This document shows positions 17,680 to 26,393 of a stretch of DNA of 64,000 nt, one piece after another. Source of the stretch: DAHUXD01 sp963736455 (GTDB lineage: Bacteria > Acidobacteriota > Thermoanaerobaculia > UBA5066 > Gp7-AA6); the NCBI GenBank assembly GCA_963736455.1, contig CAVTON010000001.1, forward strand, positions 2,604,001 to 2,668,000, given 5' to 3'. The position numbers and the translations under genes are program-made. The notes beneath the pieces were generated by a model. It was not told where the DNA came from. It made no database searches and worked only from the letters and a program-made list of their open reading frames with translations. The first letter of the stretch is position 1. Each line of letters opens with the position of its first letter.

Positions 17680-19181
17680 GGCGCCGGGGTCGCGGCCGGG
17701 GTCGGATGCGCCGCACCGGGAAGCCGCCGCGAGAAGAAGCGGGCGACGGCCCGCGCGACGGCCTCGGCGACCGCCTGCTGAAACTCCGGGCTCTTCAGCT
17801 TCTTCTCCTCTTCGGCGTTCGAAATGAAGGCGACCTCGACGAGCACGGCGGGCATCGTCGCTCCCACGAGGACGCGAAACGGCGCCTGCTTGATCCCCCG
17901 GTTGGCCGTGTCGGACACGCCGTTGAGCTCGCCCTGGATCGCCTCGGCGAGCTCGCTCGACTCCTTGAGGTGGGCGCTCTGGGCGAGGTCCCAGAGGACG
18001 AAGTCGAGATTGGGATTGGCGGAGGCTTCGCCCGCGGCCGCCGGCGCGGCGGAGCTGCCGGCCTGGTTTTCCTCCTTGGCGACTTCCTGCGCGATCTTGT
18101 CGGAGGCCTCGAGCGAGAGGTAGTAGGTCTCGGAGCCGTTGGCCGAGGCCGCCCGCGAAGAATTGGCATGAATCGAGAGGAAGAGGTCGGCCTTCTCGTG
18201 GTTTGCGATGGAGGCGCGGTCGTCGAGCGAGATGAGGACGTCGGAATCGCGGGTGAGCACCGTGCGGCAGGAGAGGACCCTCGGCAACGCCGCCGCGATG
18301 CGCTTGGCGATCTCGAGGGTCGCCTCCTTCTCCTGGAGGCCGCCCGGGCCGATGGCGCCGGTTTCCGTGCCGCCGTGGCCGGGATCGATCGCGATCGTCA
18401 GCAGCGGCGCCGCCGCTCCCGCGGTCGACGGCGCTTCCGGGGCCAGCGCGGCGGCGGCGCGGCGGCCGACCTCGATCACGATCCGATCGGGAGCCGTCAG
18501 GGGATAGGAGCGGGCCGACAGGTTCGGCTCCCGGAAGTCCACCGTCGCCGTGTCGCCGGCGAATCGCACCCCGGACACCAGCGGATCGTCGAACTTCTTC
18601 TCGGGAAACGGCGGGTCGATCTTCGTGTCCTCGAAGCGCACCTGGTAGGCCTTGTCGGAGAGGGTCGTCGAGGTCTTCGCCGCGCCCGACAGCCTCAGCA
18701 CGACCTGCGTCGTCGGCACGACGTGAACGACGGCCACCTCGATCGCCACGGGGGCCGGACCGGCGGCCGTCAGGGTCCAGACGCGCCTGCCGGCGTCGTA
18801 GGCTCCGGCGGCGCCCGCGAGCGGGAAGAGAATCTTCTCGAAGAAGTCGCGCGGAGCGTAGAGGGATCCGAGCACGAGGCGCGCGGGCGCGGAAATCGGA
18901 ACGACGCGGCGATCCACCGGGACCTGGGCCGTGCCCGGTCCGATCAGAATCTGATGGCCCTGGCCCGTCAGCGTCATCACGCTGGTGCCCGGATCCGCCG
19001 CGACCGTGAAACCGACCGCGCGGGCGGCGTCGGACACGACGAACTCCCTGCCGCCGATCGTGCCGACCGGGTGCGACTCGCCTTTCCAGAGGATCGACGC
19101 GCGATCCTCGGCCAGGGCGGCGGAGGCGAAAACGAGAAGGAGGGTCAGGGCCGCGGCAGCGGCGGTGCGGCGGCTTCTCAA
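17676..19181 (-). CDS. N-acetylmuramoyl-L-alanine amidase (Amidase_3) with AMIN-type N-terminus
   Basis: 501 residues. The signal peptide is MRSRRTAAAAALTLLLVFASAALA. Residues about 25-140 look like the copper-amine-oxidase-N/stalk fold often paired with AMIN, and about 140-235 like AMIN. The catalytic amidase_3 domain follows from about 250: IAIDPGHGGTETGAIGPGG (zinc His), E in LQEKEATLEIAKR, FLSIHANSS (zinc His) and the final VLVEVAFISNAEEEKKL (catalytic Glu). An insertion of about 40 residues after YYLSLEASD contains a Gly/Ala linker. It cleaves the amide bond between MurNAc and the stem peptide in the periplasm during division and remodelling. It is the first gene of the amidase-GerMN-rph operon. 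Confidence 0.92.
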   Translation of the reverse strand: MRSRRTAAAAALTLLLVFASAALAEDRASILWKGESHPVGTIGGREFVVSDAARAVGFTVAADPGTSVMTLTGQGHQILIGPGTAQVPVDRRVVPISAPARLVLGSLYAPRDFFEKILFPLAGAAGAYDAGRRVWTLTAAGPAPVAIEVAVVHVVPTTQVVLRLSGAAKTSTTLSDKAYQVRFEDTKIDPPFPEKKFDDPLVSGVRFAGDTATVDFREPNLSARSYPLTAPDRIVIEVGRRAAAALAPEAPSTAGAAAPLLTIAIDPGHGGTETGAIGPGGLQEKEATLEIAKRIAAALPRVLSCRTVLTRDSDVLISLDDRASIANHEKADLFLSIHANSSRAASANGSETYYLSLEASDKIAQEVAKEENQAGSSAAPAAAGEASANPNLDFVLWDLAQSAHLKESSELAEAIQGELNGVSDTANRGIKQAPFRVLVGATMPAVLVEVAFISNAEEEKKLKSPEFQQAVAEAVARAVARFFSRRLPGAAHPTPAATPAP

Positions 19182-19241
19182 CCGGAAGTGGAGGTCTCTT
19201 TCGATGCGAGCGCTCTCGTGCGACAGGGTAGCACGACCCCT

Positions 19242-19970
19242 CTACGACGGGGGTTTGCGCGCGGCGACGTAGATCTCGGCGTCGTCCCCGGCGTGGCCTC
19301 CGTACCAGAGTTTCGCGATCTCGAAGCCGGCCAGGCGGAGGGTATGCCGCACCTCGGGCTCCGTCGACGCGCGGACGCGGCTCGGACTGCGCTCGGCGAC
19401 GGCGGCGCCGTCGAGGAAGGCGCGCGAGTAGACGGCGGACAGCAGGTCCGGGAACTGGGTCAGGAACGTGCCTCCCGGCCGAAGCACGCGGAACGCGTCG
19501 CGGATGTAGAGGAAGGCGTCTTCCTTCTCGATGTGCTGCAGAACGAGAAACGAGAAGACGAGATCGAACCGGTTCTCGCCGAATGAGGAGAGGAAGTCCC
19601 GGTTGCCGACCTCCCGCAGATGAACGTTCGGGAGGCCGGCGAGCCGCTCGCGGGCGCGCCGGAGCATCTCGCTGCTGACGTCCACGGCCCACATCTCCCG
19701 GACCCTCGGCGCGAGGTACCGCTCGATGCGTCCGATGCCGCAGCCGATGTCGAGAACGACCGCCCCCTCGGGGAGGAACCGGGCCACGACATCGGCATCG
19801 CCGCGGCCGGCGCTCTCGAAGCGTTCACCCTCCGCGCCCGTCAGGATCGCATCCTGGGCGTTGGCGCGCGCCGCTTCGTCCCAGACGCTCTTGTAATCGG
19901 GCGGAGTGGCCGCCTCCGGCGGGGGAGGCGACGAGGCGATGCCCAGGAATCGCGCGATGCGCCGGCGCAT
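19242..19970 (-). CDS. class I SAM-dependent methyltransferase
   Basis: 242 residues. The SAM-binding motif I is VLDIGCGIGRIERYL (about residues 67-81), motif II is MWAVDVSSEMLRRARERL, and the post-II region holds FDLVFSFLVLQHIEKED and RVLRPGGTFLTQFP, the Methyltransf_11 pattern. The acceptor is not evident. The gene lies 5 bases behind the lipoprotein gene upstream and 60 bases before the amidase gene, all on the minus strand, so it may be the distal part of the formate dehydrogenase operon, but that is positional only. Confidence 0.8.
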   Translation of the reverse strand: MRRRIARFLGIASSPPPPEAATPPDYKSVWDEAARANAQDAILTGAEGERFESAGRGDADVVARFLPEGAVVLDIGCGIGRIERYLAPRVREMWAVDVSSEMLRRARERLAGLPNVHLREVGNRDFLSSFGENRFDLVFSFLVLQHIEKEDAFLYIRDAFRVLRPGGTFLTQFPDLLSAVYSRAFLDGAAVAERSPSRVRASTEPEVRHTLRLAGFEIAKLWYGGHAGDDAEIYVAARKPPS

Positions 19971-19975
19971 GCGGG

Positions 19976-21166
19976 TTACGGGTTCGCGTCCGGTCGGCCG
20001 CGGGCGAGGCGGAAGCTGACCCCGAAGAGAAGCGCCGCCGCGGCGACGAGGATCAGGCCGCGCCAGAAGACCGCATTGACGATGCCTCGCGCCCGGCCCG
20101 AGGCGTCCTCGATCGAGCGCCGGGCGAGCGCGTCGATTCCGGCGATGGCGGCGGCGCGCTGCTGATCGACCCCCGCCAGCGCGGCCTTGCGCTCCTCGCC
20201 GATCGCTGCCAGCGACGCAACGCGCTCGGAGGTGATGAACGCGCTCATCGCCACGCGCTCCCGGTCGACTTCCGCGAGAAGCGCCGCGCGCTCGCGGTCG
20301 ACCAGCTCCTGGACCGGGCCGCTCGCCTGGCGGGCCGCGCCGGGGATGTCGGCGAGCAGATCCCCCGCGCGCCGCGCGGTCTCCGAGATCGCGTGCACGT
20401 CGTCGAGCGTTCCGCCGAGATTCTCCCGGCCGGCGACGTCCGCGACCGCGAGCTGCGCCTCCCAGCGAGAGAGCTTCGGCAGGAGGGTGACGTAGGCGTT
20501 CAGGCGCAGCGTGACGTCGGCGAGGGTGTCCGTCGCCTGTCCGACCTGGGCGAGCGCGCCCCCGCTCTCGCCTCCCGAGAAACGGGCGAGCTCGGTCAGG
20601 GCCGTCTCCCGCGACGCGAACGATCCGGCGATCGGATGGTCTCGCGCGAAGGCCTGCACTTCGCCCTGCCGCTTTCGAAAGAATTCGGGGTCGGTGAAGA
20701 GCGGCTGCGCCGTCTGCTCGAAGATCTCGAGCATCCTCTTCGAAGCGGCGACGGCGATCGGCTGGTCGGCGCCGAAGGCGTCCTTTCCGGCGCCGCCATC
20801 GAAATAAAAATCCATCTGCTCGAGGAGCACCCAGAGGTCGAGGGCGCCGGCGAGCGGATCGGGGCGCAGGGAGGCCGTGTAGAGGGCCGGAATGCCGTCG
20901 GTCATCCAGACGAGCGCGCGACGCCGGGTGGCCGGGTCCGACGAGCTCGCCCGGATGCGGTCCGCGCCGTCCTCGATCACGGCGGACAGACGCGCCGGCA
21001 GCTCGTAGAGCCGGAGTCGCAGCTCGTCGGCGCTGAGCCCGCCCCGCGGCCCCAGTTTCTGCTGCAGCGTCGAGCGCTCGGAGTGCCCCGCGCCGGCGCA
21101 GCCGGACAGGGACCAGACGACCGCGAGCGTCGCCGTCCCGAGGGCCCGGAAAACGATGCGCGTCAC
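19976..21166 (-). CDS. lipoprotein with coiled coil and C-terminal membrane segment
   Basis: 396 residues, family not recognised. The N-terminus is a lipoprotein signal with lipobox LSGC (Cys22). A long helical body follows, and residues about 280-360 form a charged heptad array (repeats of the kind ERxAxLAxVDxER) expected to be a coiled coil. The C-terminus has one membrane segment, LILVAAAALLFGVSFRLARG. The protein would therefore span the periplasm between a lipid anchor and a membrane helix, with a topology like methyl-accepting or tethering proteins but no signalling domain. It lies 11 bases after the FDH iron-sulfur subunit and 5 before a methyltransferase gene. Confidence 0.7.
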   Translation of the reverse strand: MTRIVFRALGTATLAVVWSLSGCAGAGHSERSTLQQKLGPRGGLSADELRLRLYELPARLSAVIEDGADRIRASSSDPATRRRALVWMTDGIPALYTASLRPDPLAGALDLWVLLEQMDFYFDGGAGKDAFGADQPIAVAASKRMLEIFEQTAQPLFTDPEFFRKRQGEVQAFARDHPIAGSFASRETALTELARFSGGESGGALAQVGQATDTLADVTLRLNAYVTLLPKLSRWEAQLAVADVAGRENLGGTLDDVHAISETARRAGDLLADIPGAARQASGPVQELVDRERAALLAEVDRERVAMSAFITSERVASLAAIGEERKAALAGVDQQRAAAIAGIDALARRSIEDASGRARGIVNAVFWRGLILVAAAALLFGVSFRLARGRPDANP

Positions 21167-21177
21167 GAGGACCTCCT

Positions 21178-22134
21178 TCAGGAGCCCGACGGATCTTTGG
21201 GGCGGTTCTGGACGAACTGCCAGCCGAAGCGTCCCTTGATGCAGAGGTGCCCGCTCGTCACGTCATGGTCGAGGGGCGAGGTCACCCGGACGATGGAGTT
21301 GTCCTGGACGCGCAGCTCGAGCGTGCAGCCGACGCCGCAATAGGGACAGATGGTGTCGGTGACGGTCTGACGGGATTCGTCCCACCGGCCCTGGCTTCGC
21401 AGGTCGTGCTCGCTCTTGAACATCAGCGCGCCGGTCGGGCAGACGCCGATGCAGTTGCCGCAGTAGACGCACGCCGACTCGGGCAACGGCGTCGCGAACT
21501 CGGTCGAGATGCGGGCGTCGAAGCCGCGGCCCGCGACGGCGATGGCGAACGTGTTCTGGGCATCCGCGCCGCAGGCCTGGACGCACTTGTAACAGAGGAT
21601 GCACTTCGCGTAGTCGCGCACGTAGAGGTCGTTGTCCACCTTGACGGGCTGCGCGACGTTCGAGGCGCGTCCGACCATGCCCTCGTGGTGATGGCCCGGC
21701 GGCGCGGCGTCGCGCACTCCGGCCGCGGCGGGCGTCGCCGGAGGTCCATAACGTTTGGGGTCGGCGCCGTAGCGCTCCATCCACCCGCGGACCTCCGCGG
21801 AAGCGCACGACAGGTCGGCGGAGGACGCCAGGAACTCGAGCACGACCTTCCGCGAAAGGCGGACGCGCTCGCTGTCGGTCTTCACGTTCATCTTCGGCTC
21901 GACCGGGCGCGAGCAGGCGGGCACGAGCGCCCGCGAGCCCTCGACCTCGACGACGCAGACGCGGCAGACGTTGATGGGCGTCAGATTCTCGAGATAGCAG
22001 AGCGTGGGCGTGTCGATGTTCCGGCTCCGGCACGCCTCGAGGAGCGTCGTCCCGGAGGGCACCGCGACGGCCTCGCCGTCGATGGTCAGCTCGACCGGCC
22101 GCTCCGGGTCCAGGCGCCGCAGCGGAGCGGTCAC
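21178..22134 (-). CDS. formate dehydrogenase iron-sulfur subunit (NuoG-N / FdsA N-terminal module)
   Basis: 318 residues from a GTG overlapping the upstream stop (GTGA at 22131-22134). Domains: a [2Fe-2S] plant-type ferredoxin (Cys in PTLCYL, NVCRVCVVEV, VPACSRPV), a His-Cys [4Fe-4S] module, then two [4Fe-4S] motifs (CILCYKCVQAC, CVYCGNCIGVCP). It ends with a partial molybdopterin-enzyme Fe4S4 domain (CPYCGVGCTLEL to HLCIKGRFGWQFV). In single-chain FdsA/FdhA proteins this whole module precedes the Mo catalytic domain; here it is a separate polypeptide encoded last in the operon. It carries electrons between the Mo site and the diaphorase subunit. Confidence 0.9.
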   Translation of the reverse strand: MTAPLRRLDPERPVELTIDGEAVAVPSGTTLLEACRSRNIDTPTLCYLENLTPINVCRVCVVEVEGSRALVPACSRPVEPKMNVKTDSERVRLSRKVVLEFLASSADLSCASAEVRGWMERYGADPKRYGPPATPAAAGVRDAAPPGHHHEGMVGRASNVAQPVKVDNDLYVRDYAKCILCYKCVQACGADAQNTFAIAVAGRGFDARISTEFATPLPESACVYCGNCIGVCPTGALMFKSEHDLRSQGRWDESRQTVTDTICPYCGVGCTLELRVQDNSIVRVTSPLDHDVTSGHLCIKGRFGWQFVQNRPKDPSGS

Positions 22135-24023
22135 GCCGAGAAGACTCCGAGCTTGCGGATCGCCGACTGGATGGCTCCCGACGCCGTCTGGCCGAGGCCG
22201 CAGATCGACGCGTCCTTCATGGCCCGCGCGATCTCGTCGAGGAGCGCATCCTCCTGAGCGGCGTTCGTCAGCGGTTTTCCGGCGTCGAGGCGGGCGACGA
22301 GCTCCTCCTGCCTCTCGGTGCCGACGCGGCAGGGCACGCACTGGCCGCAGGACTCGTCGCGGAAGAACGCGGCGATGCGTCGGACCGCGCCGCGCAGGTC
22401 CGAGCGGTCGTCGAAGACCATGACGACCCCGGATCCGAGCGAGGCGCCGATGGCGCGCGTCCCCTCGAAGGTCAAGGGCACGTCGAGCTCTCCGGGCCCG
22501 ACGAAGGATCCGGCCGCGCCGCCGAGCAGCACGGCCCGTACCGGGCGTCCTCCGGGAACGCCGCCCGCGAGCGCGATGAGCTCGGCGAGCGTGGCGCCGA
22601 ACGGAACCTCGTAGAGCCCGGGCCGCGTCACGTGGCCGGAGAGACAGAAGAGCTTCGGCCCGGTGGACGAACCCGTGCCGATCGCTGCGAACGCCGCGCC
22701 GCCCTCGGCGACGATCTGCAGGACGTTGACGAGCGTCTCGACGTTGTTGATGACGGTCGGCTTGCCGAACAGCCCCTTCTCGACGGGGAAGGGCGGCTTG
22801 TTTCGCGGCTCGCCGCGAAGGCCCTCGATGGAGTTGAAGAGCGCGGTCTCTTCGCCGCAGATGTAGGCCCCGGCGCCGCGCCGGACCTCGATGTCGAAGA
22901 CGAGGCCCCGTCCGAGGATGTCTCGTCCCAGGAGACCCGCGGCCCGAGCCGCGGCGGCGGCGCGGCGAATGCGCTCCTCGGCGAGCGGATACTCGCCCCG
23001 GACGTAGAGGTATCCCTGCTCGCAGCCGGTGGCGAAGGCGACGATCGTCATCGCCTCCACGATCGCGAACGGGTCCTCCTCCATCAGGATCCGGTCCTTG
23101 AACGTGCCCGGCTCGGACTCGTCCGCATTGCAGACGAGGTAGTGCGGCCGTGCCGGCTGCTTCGCGACGGCTTCCCACTTGCGGCCGGCCGGAAAGGCCG
23201 CGCCGCCGCGGCCCTGGAGCTTCGAGGCGAGCGCTTCGCGGATCACCCCGTCGGCCCCGATCTCGAGCGCCCTCGGGAGCGTTCCGTAGCCGCCGTGCGC
23301 CCGATAGTCCTCGAGGCTCTCCGGGTCCACCCATCCGACGCGCGAGAGCAGGCGAAGGCCCTCGCGGCGGGAGTCGAGGGTCTGCGGGGCGGAGCTCGAA
23401 CCCCCCCTCACCCCAACCCTCTCCCCCGTTCGGGGGGCGAGGGGGTCCTGGAGGGTTCCCCCCTGCGGAAGAGAGGCACGGTGAGGGGGGGTCGAAACGC
23501 TCTCGAGGCTCGCCGGCGCGACGACGTAGTCCTTCGCTCCCTCGCCCGCGCATTGAAAGAGGACCGCCGGCGAGCGCTCGCAGAGGCCGAGGCAGGGAGA
23601 CGGGCGCACGGAGCCGGCGGGAAGCCTCGACTTCAGCGCGTCGAGCAGCGCGGGTCCGCCGGCGAGCCGGCACGCGAGGTCGTCGCAGACGTGGACGATC
23701 GTCTTCGGCTGCGGCTCGACGGAGAGCATGGAGTAGAAGGTCGCCACGCCGTACGCGTCGGCCGGCGGGACCGAAAGCCGCCGGCAGACGTAATTGAGCG
23801 CGCCGCGCGAGATCCAGCCCGCGCGCGACTGGACCGCCCACAGCACGGGGAGAAGAAGGTGCCGGCGCTCGCGCGCCGCATGCCCTCCGAAGCCGACGTG
23901 GTCCTCGGTGTCGACCCGCCGCGGGGCGCCCTCCCAGCCGCTCTCCGGAGGTCCCAGGATCGAATCCACCGCCGCGCGCTCTTCGGGCGCGGCGTCTGCG
24001 TCCGGGATCGGGTGGAGATCCAC
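22131..24023 (-). CDS. NAD-dependent formate dehydrogenase diaphorase subunit, NuoE-NuoF fusion
   Basis: 630 residues. The N-terminal NuoE/FdsG part (about 1-175) has a thioredoxin-like [2Fe-2S] site (VHVCDDLACR and SPCLGLCERSP). The NuoF/FdsB part (about 230-630) has the FMN/NADH motif GRGGAAFPAGRKWEA and YLVCNADESEPGTFKDR, an SLBB segment, and the [4Fe-4S] motif SCGQCVPCRVGTERQ with a distal CGLGQ. It passes electrons from the iron-sulfur subunit to NAD+ (or the reverse). The two halves are separate genes in many relatives. The linker between them contains an in-frame palindromic repeat at 23401-23491. The gene starts 26 bases after the catalytic subunit. Confidence 0.92.
   Translation of the reverse strand: MDLHPIPDADAAPEERAAVDSILGPPESGWEGAPRRVDTEDHVGFGGHAARERRHLLLPVLWAVQSRAGWISRGALNYVCRRLSVPPADAYGVATFYSMLSVEPQPKTIVHVCDDLACRLAGGPALLDALKSRLPAGSVRPSPCLGLCERSPAVLFQCAGEGAKDYVVAPASLESVSTPPHRASLPQGGTLQDPLAPRTGERVGVRGGSSSAPQTLDSRREGLRLLSRVGWVDPESLEDYRAHGGYGTLPRALEIGADGVIREALASKLQGRGGAAFPAGRKWEAVAKQPARPHYLVCNADESEPGTFKDRILMEEDPFAIVEAMTIVAFATGCEQGYLYVRGEYPLAEERIRRAAAAARAAGLLGRDILGRGLVFDIEVRRGAGAYICGEETALFNSIEGLRGEPRNKPPFPVEKGLFGKPTVINNVETLVNVLQIVAEGGAAFAAIGTGSSTGPKLFCLSGHVTRPGLYEVPFGATLAELIALAGGVPGGRPVRAVLLGGAAGSFVGPGELDVPLTFEGTRAIGASLGSGVVMVFDDRSDLRGAVRRIAAFFRDESCGQCVPCRVGTERQEELVARLDAGKPLTNAAQEDALLDEIARAMKDASICGLGQTASGAIQSAIRKLGVFSA
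23401..23491. repeat. palindromic repeat (REP/MITE-like) inside a coding sequence
   Basis: 91 bases with perfect 12-base inverted ends (CCCCCCCTCACC at 23401-23412 and GGTGAGGGGGGG at 23480-23491) and an inner hairpin (CTCCCCC...GGGGGGCGAG). The CCCTCACCCCAACCCTCTCC type of element is dispersed in many bacterial genomes. Here it is read in frame as part of the NuoE-NuoF linker. Confidence 0.8.
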
Positions 24024-24049
24024 GCCGCTAGTCTATCGAGGGAGCAGTT

Positions 24050-25957
24050 TCAGCGCGCCTCGACCCTTTCGCCGACCCTTTCGATCCGGATCGCGCTCGC
24101 CTTGAACTCCGCGGTGCCCGAGCGAGGGTCCACGGCGTCGATCGTCAGGACGTTGGTGGCGACGTCGTCCTGGAAGTGCAGCGTCATGAACGCGAGGCCC
24201 GGACGCAGGGTCGCGTCGTAGCGCGCAGGAACCTCGATCGCTCCGCGCCGCGACACCGCGCGCACCGTTTCGCCGTCGCCGATTCCGAGGCGCGCTCCGT
24301 CTTCGGGGGCGATGTCGAGCGTCTCGCCGCGCCGCAGGGGCGACGTGTAGCCGGCCGTCTGCACGCCGGTGTTGTACGAATCGAGGCGCCGCCCGGTCGT
24401 CAGTCGAATCGGGAACTGCTCGTCGAGACGGTCCACGGGGGGGTCGTGCTCGACGGCATGGAAGGGAGCCCGCGGGCCTTCGACGGGGTCCTTCCAGAGG
24501 CGGCCGTGCAGAAACGGGCTTCCCGGATGCGACTCGTCCGGACACGGCCACTGGAGACCTCCGAGCTCCTCGAGGCGCCGGTAGCTCATTCCCCCGTGCC
24601 ACGGCGAGAGCGCGCGCAGCTCGTCCCAGACCCGCTCGGCCGTCGGGCTGCCCCAATCCGTCCCGAGGCGCCGCGCGAGATCCGACAGGATGGCGAGGTC
24701 GGCCCGCGCGGAACCCGGCGGCTCGAGCGCCTTGCGCACGCGCTGGACCCGCCGCTCGCTCGAGGTGACCGTGCCTTCGTCCTCGCACCACGATGCGGCG
24801 GCGGGCAGAACGACATGCGCGATCTCGGCCGTCTTCGTGAGGAACATGTCCTGCACGACGATGTGCTCGAGACGGCCGAGCAGTCCAATGGCCCGTTTCT
24901 GGTCGGCCTCCGACTGGACGGGATTCTCGCCGACGACGTAGAGCGCCGAGAGGTTTCCGTGCTGCATCGCTTCGAACATCTCGGAGAGATGCCAGCCGCT
25001 CTTCGCGGGGATCGTTCCGCCCCACGCGCGCTCGAACTTCGCGCGCGAGGCGGGATCCTCGACGTCCTGTCCGCCCGGCAGCTTGTTCGGCAGCGCGCCC
25101 ATGTCGCCTCCGCCCTGGACGTTGTTCTGGCCGCGGAGCGGGCAGACGCCGGAGCCGGAGCGGCCGACGTGCCCCGTCAGCAGGGAGAGATTGATCAGGG
25201 CGAAGACGTTGTCGACCGCGTTGTGGTGCTCGGTGATGCCGAGCGTCCAGCACAGCTGCGCGGTTCGGGCCTTCGCGTAGGCGTGGGCCACGTCGCGGAT
25301 GGCCGAGGCGGGGACGCCCGTTTCCTTCTCGGCGTACTCGAGGGTGTATTTCTCGACGCCGTCCCGGTAGGCCTCGAACCCGGTCGTGGCGCGCCCGATG
25401 AACTCACGGTTCTCGAGTCCGGCGTGGAGGATCTCGCGGCCCATGGCGTTGGCGAGGGCGATGTCCGACCCCACGTCGAGACCGAGCCACGTGTCCGCCC
25501 ACTGCGCCGAGACGGTGCGCCGCGGATCCACGACGACGAGACGCGCGCCGTTGCGCACGCCTCGGAGAACGTGGTGGAAATAGATCGGGTGCGCCTCGCG
25601 CGCATTCGATCCCCACAGCAGGACGAGCGCGGTCTCCTCGACCTCGCGGTACGAGCTCGTGCCGCCCCCCGCCCCGAACACCGTCGTCAGACCGACGACG
25701 CTGGGCGCGTGTCAGGTTCGATTGCAGCTGTCGATGTGGTTCGTGCCGAGGACCGAGCGGGCGAACTTCTGCGCGAGATAGTTGACCTCGTTCGATGCCT
25801 TCGAGCAGGAGAAGAGGCCGATCGCCTCGCCTCCCTTGCGGGCCCGGACCCCGCGGAATCCACCCGCGGCGCGGTCGAGCGCCTCGTCCCATGACGCCGG
25901 GCGAAGCCTGCCGCCCTCGCGCACCATCGGCTCGGTCAGCCGGACGTACGACTTCAT
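24050..25957 (-). CDS. fdhA: selenocysteine-containing formate dehydrogenase catalytic subunit (UGA at 25712-25714)
   Basis: 635 residues when the UGA at 25712-25714 is read as selenocysteine (residue 82). The context is NHIDSCNRT-U-HAPSVVGLT, exactly the position of the Mo-coordinating Sec/Cys in formate dehydrogenases, and the frame continues unchanged after it. Downstream features are typical of the bis-MGD family: WGSNAREAHPI, VVDPRRTVSA, TLGITEHHNAVDNVFALINL, GVCPLRGQNNVQGGGDMG, and the C-terminal MGD domain (RLTTGRRLDSYNTG to LHF). The protein lacks the N-terminal Fe4S4 domain, which is carried by the subunit encoded at 21178-22134. It oxidises formate to CO2 or does the reverse. It is first in the operon with the NuoEF and iron-sulfur subunits. 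Confidence 0.92.
25680..25714 (-). promoter_or_regulatory. SECIS hairpin for UGA-selenocysteine decoding
   Basis: Immediately after the in-frame TGA (25714-25712) the mRNA can form a 7-base-pair stem CGTCGTC-GGTCT-GACGACG (25700-25682). From memory, the five-base loop GGUCU is the same as in the E. coli fdhF SECIS, and the distance from the UGA is similar. SelB would bind this element to insert Sec. Confidence 0.85.
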
Positions 25958-25996
25958 CGCTGACTCCTTGCCGGGGTATTCCCCCGACGAGTCAGA

Positions 25997-26320
25997 CTAA
26001 CCCCTCGGAATCCGGCCTGTCCACACGGCGGGCCAGCGATCCAGGGCCGCGCAGGGAGGGCACCGCAGGAAGAGGTTCGGGTACTCGACCATGTTCCGCG
26101 ACTTCGCCCCGCACGAACGGCAGGCGAAGGCGTCCAGGCGGAAGGCTCGGGCCGTCAGCCGCGTCGACCGCGGAGGCCCGGCCGGCGCTTCGGCTCCGTG
26201 CGCGTGGCACGAGCATCCATCGCCCGGCCGGTGCTCGGCCGCCGGATCCTCGCGGCACCAGCGCTGCCGGCACCAGGCTTTCGGCTCGAGCAGGTTTCCC
26301 ATGGCGACAGGATCGGGCAT
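25997..26320 (-). CDS. small cysteine-rich (zinc-ribbon-like) protein
   Basis: 107 residues from the ATG at 26320 (MPDPVAMGN). Cysteine pairs occur as WCRQRWC, CSCHAH and CRSCGAKSRN, with a final RCPPC. The last two pairs (about residues 74-77 and 93-96) look like one rubredoxin/zinc-ribbon knuckle set. It precedes the formate dehydrogenase gene by 39 bases on the same strand and may be co-transcribed, so an accessory role is possible but unproven. An upstream in-frame ATG at 26395 exists but would overlap the divergent gene. I do not recognise a family. Confidence 0.5.
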   Translation of the reverse strand: MPDPVAMGNLLEPKAWCRQRWCREDPAAEHRPGDGCSCHAHGAEAPAGPPRSTRLTARAFRLDAFACRSCGAKSRNMVEYPNLFLRCPPCAALDRWPAVWTGRIPRG

Positions 26321-26352
26321 CGGCCCGGACACATGATGTCCGCCCCGCGGCT

Positions 26353-26368
26353 GGTATCGTGATTGCAA
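26353..26368 (+). promoter_or_regulatory. sigma-54 promoter candidate
   Basis: TGGTATCGTGATTGCA: GG and GC ten bases apart, and TTGCA at -12. It has three mismatches to TGGCACG-N4-TTGCW. It lies 25 bases before the ATG of the small membrane protein. Confidence 0.55.
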
Positions 26369-26393
26369 AGACCGGGTCCAGCGAAGGAGTGCC

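Noticed and set aside
25712..25714. In-frame TGA as a sign that fdhA is a pseudogene or two genes
   Set aside because: The stop is at the exact Sec position, the frame is unchanged across it and a SECIS hairpin follows, so recoding is far more likely.
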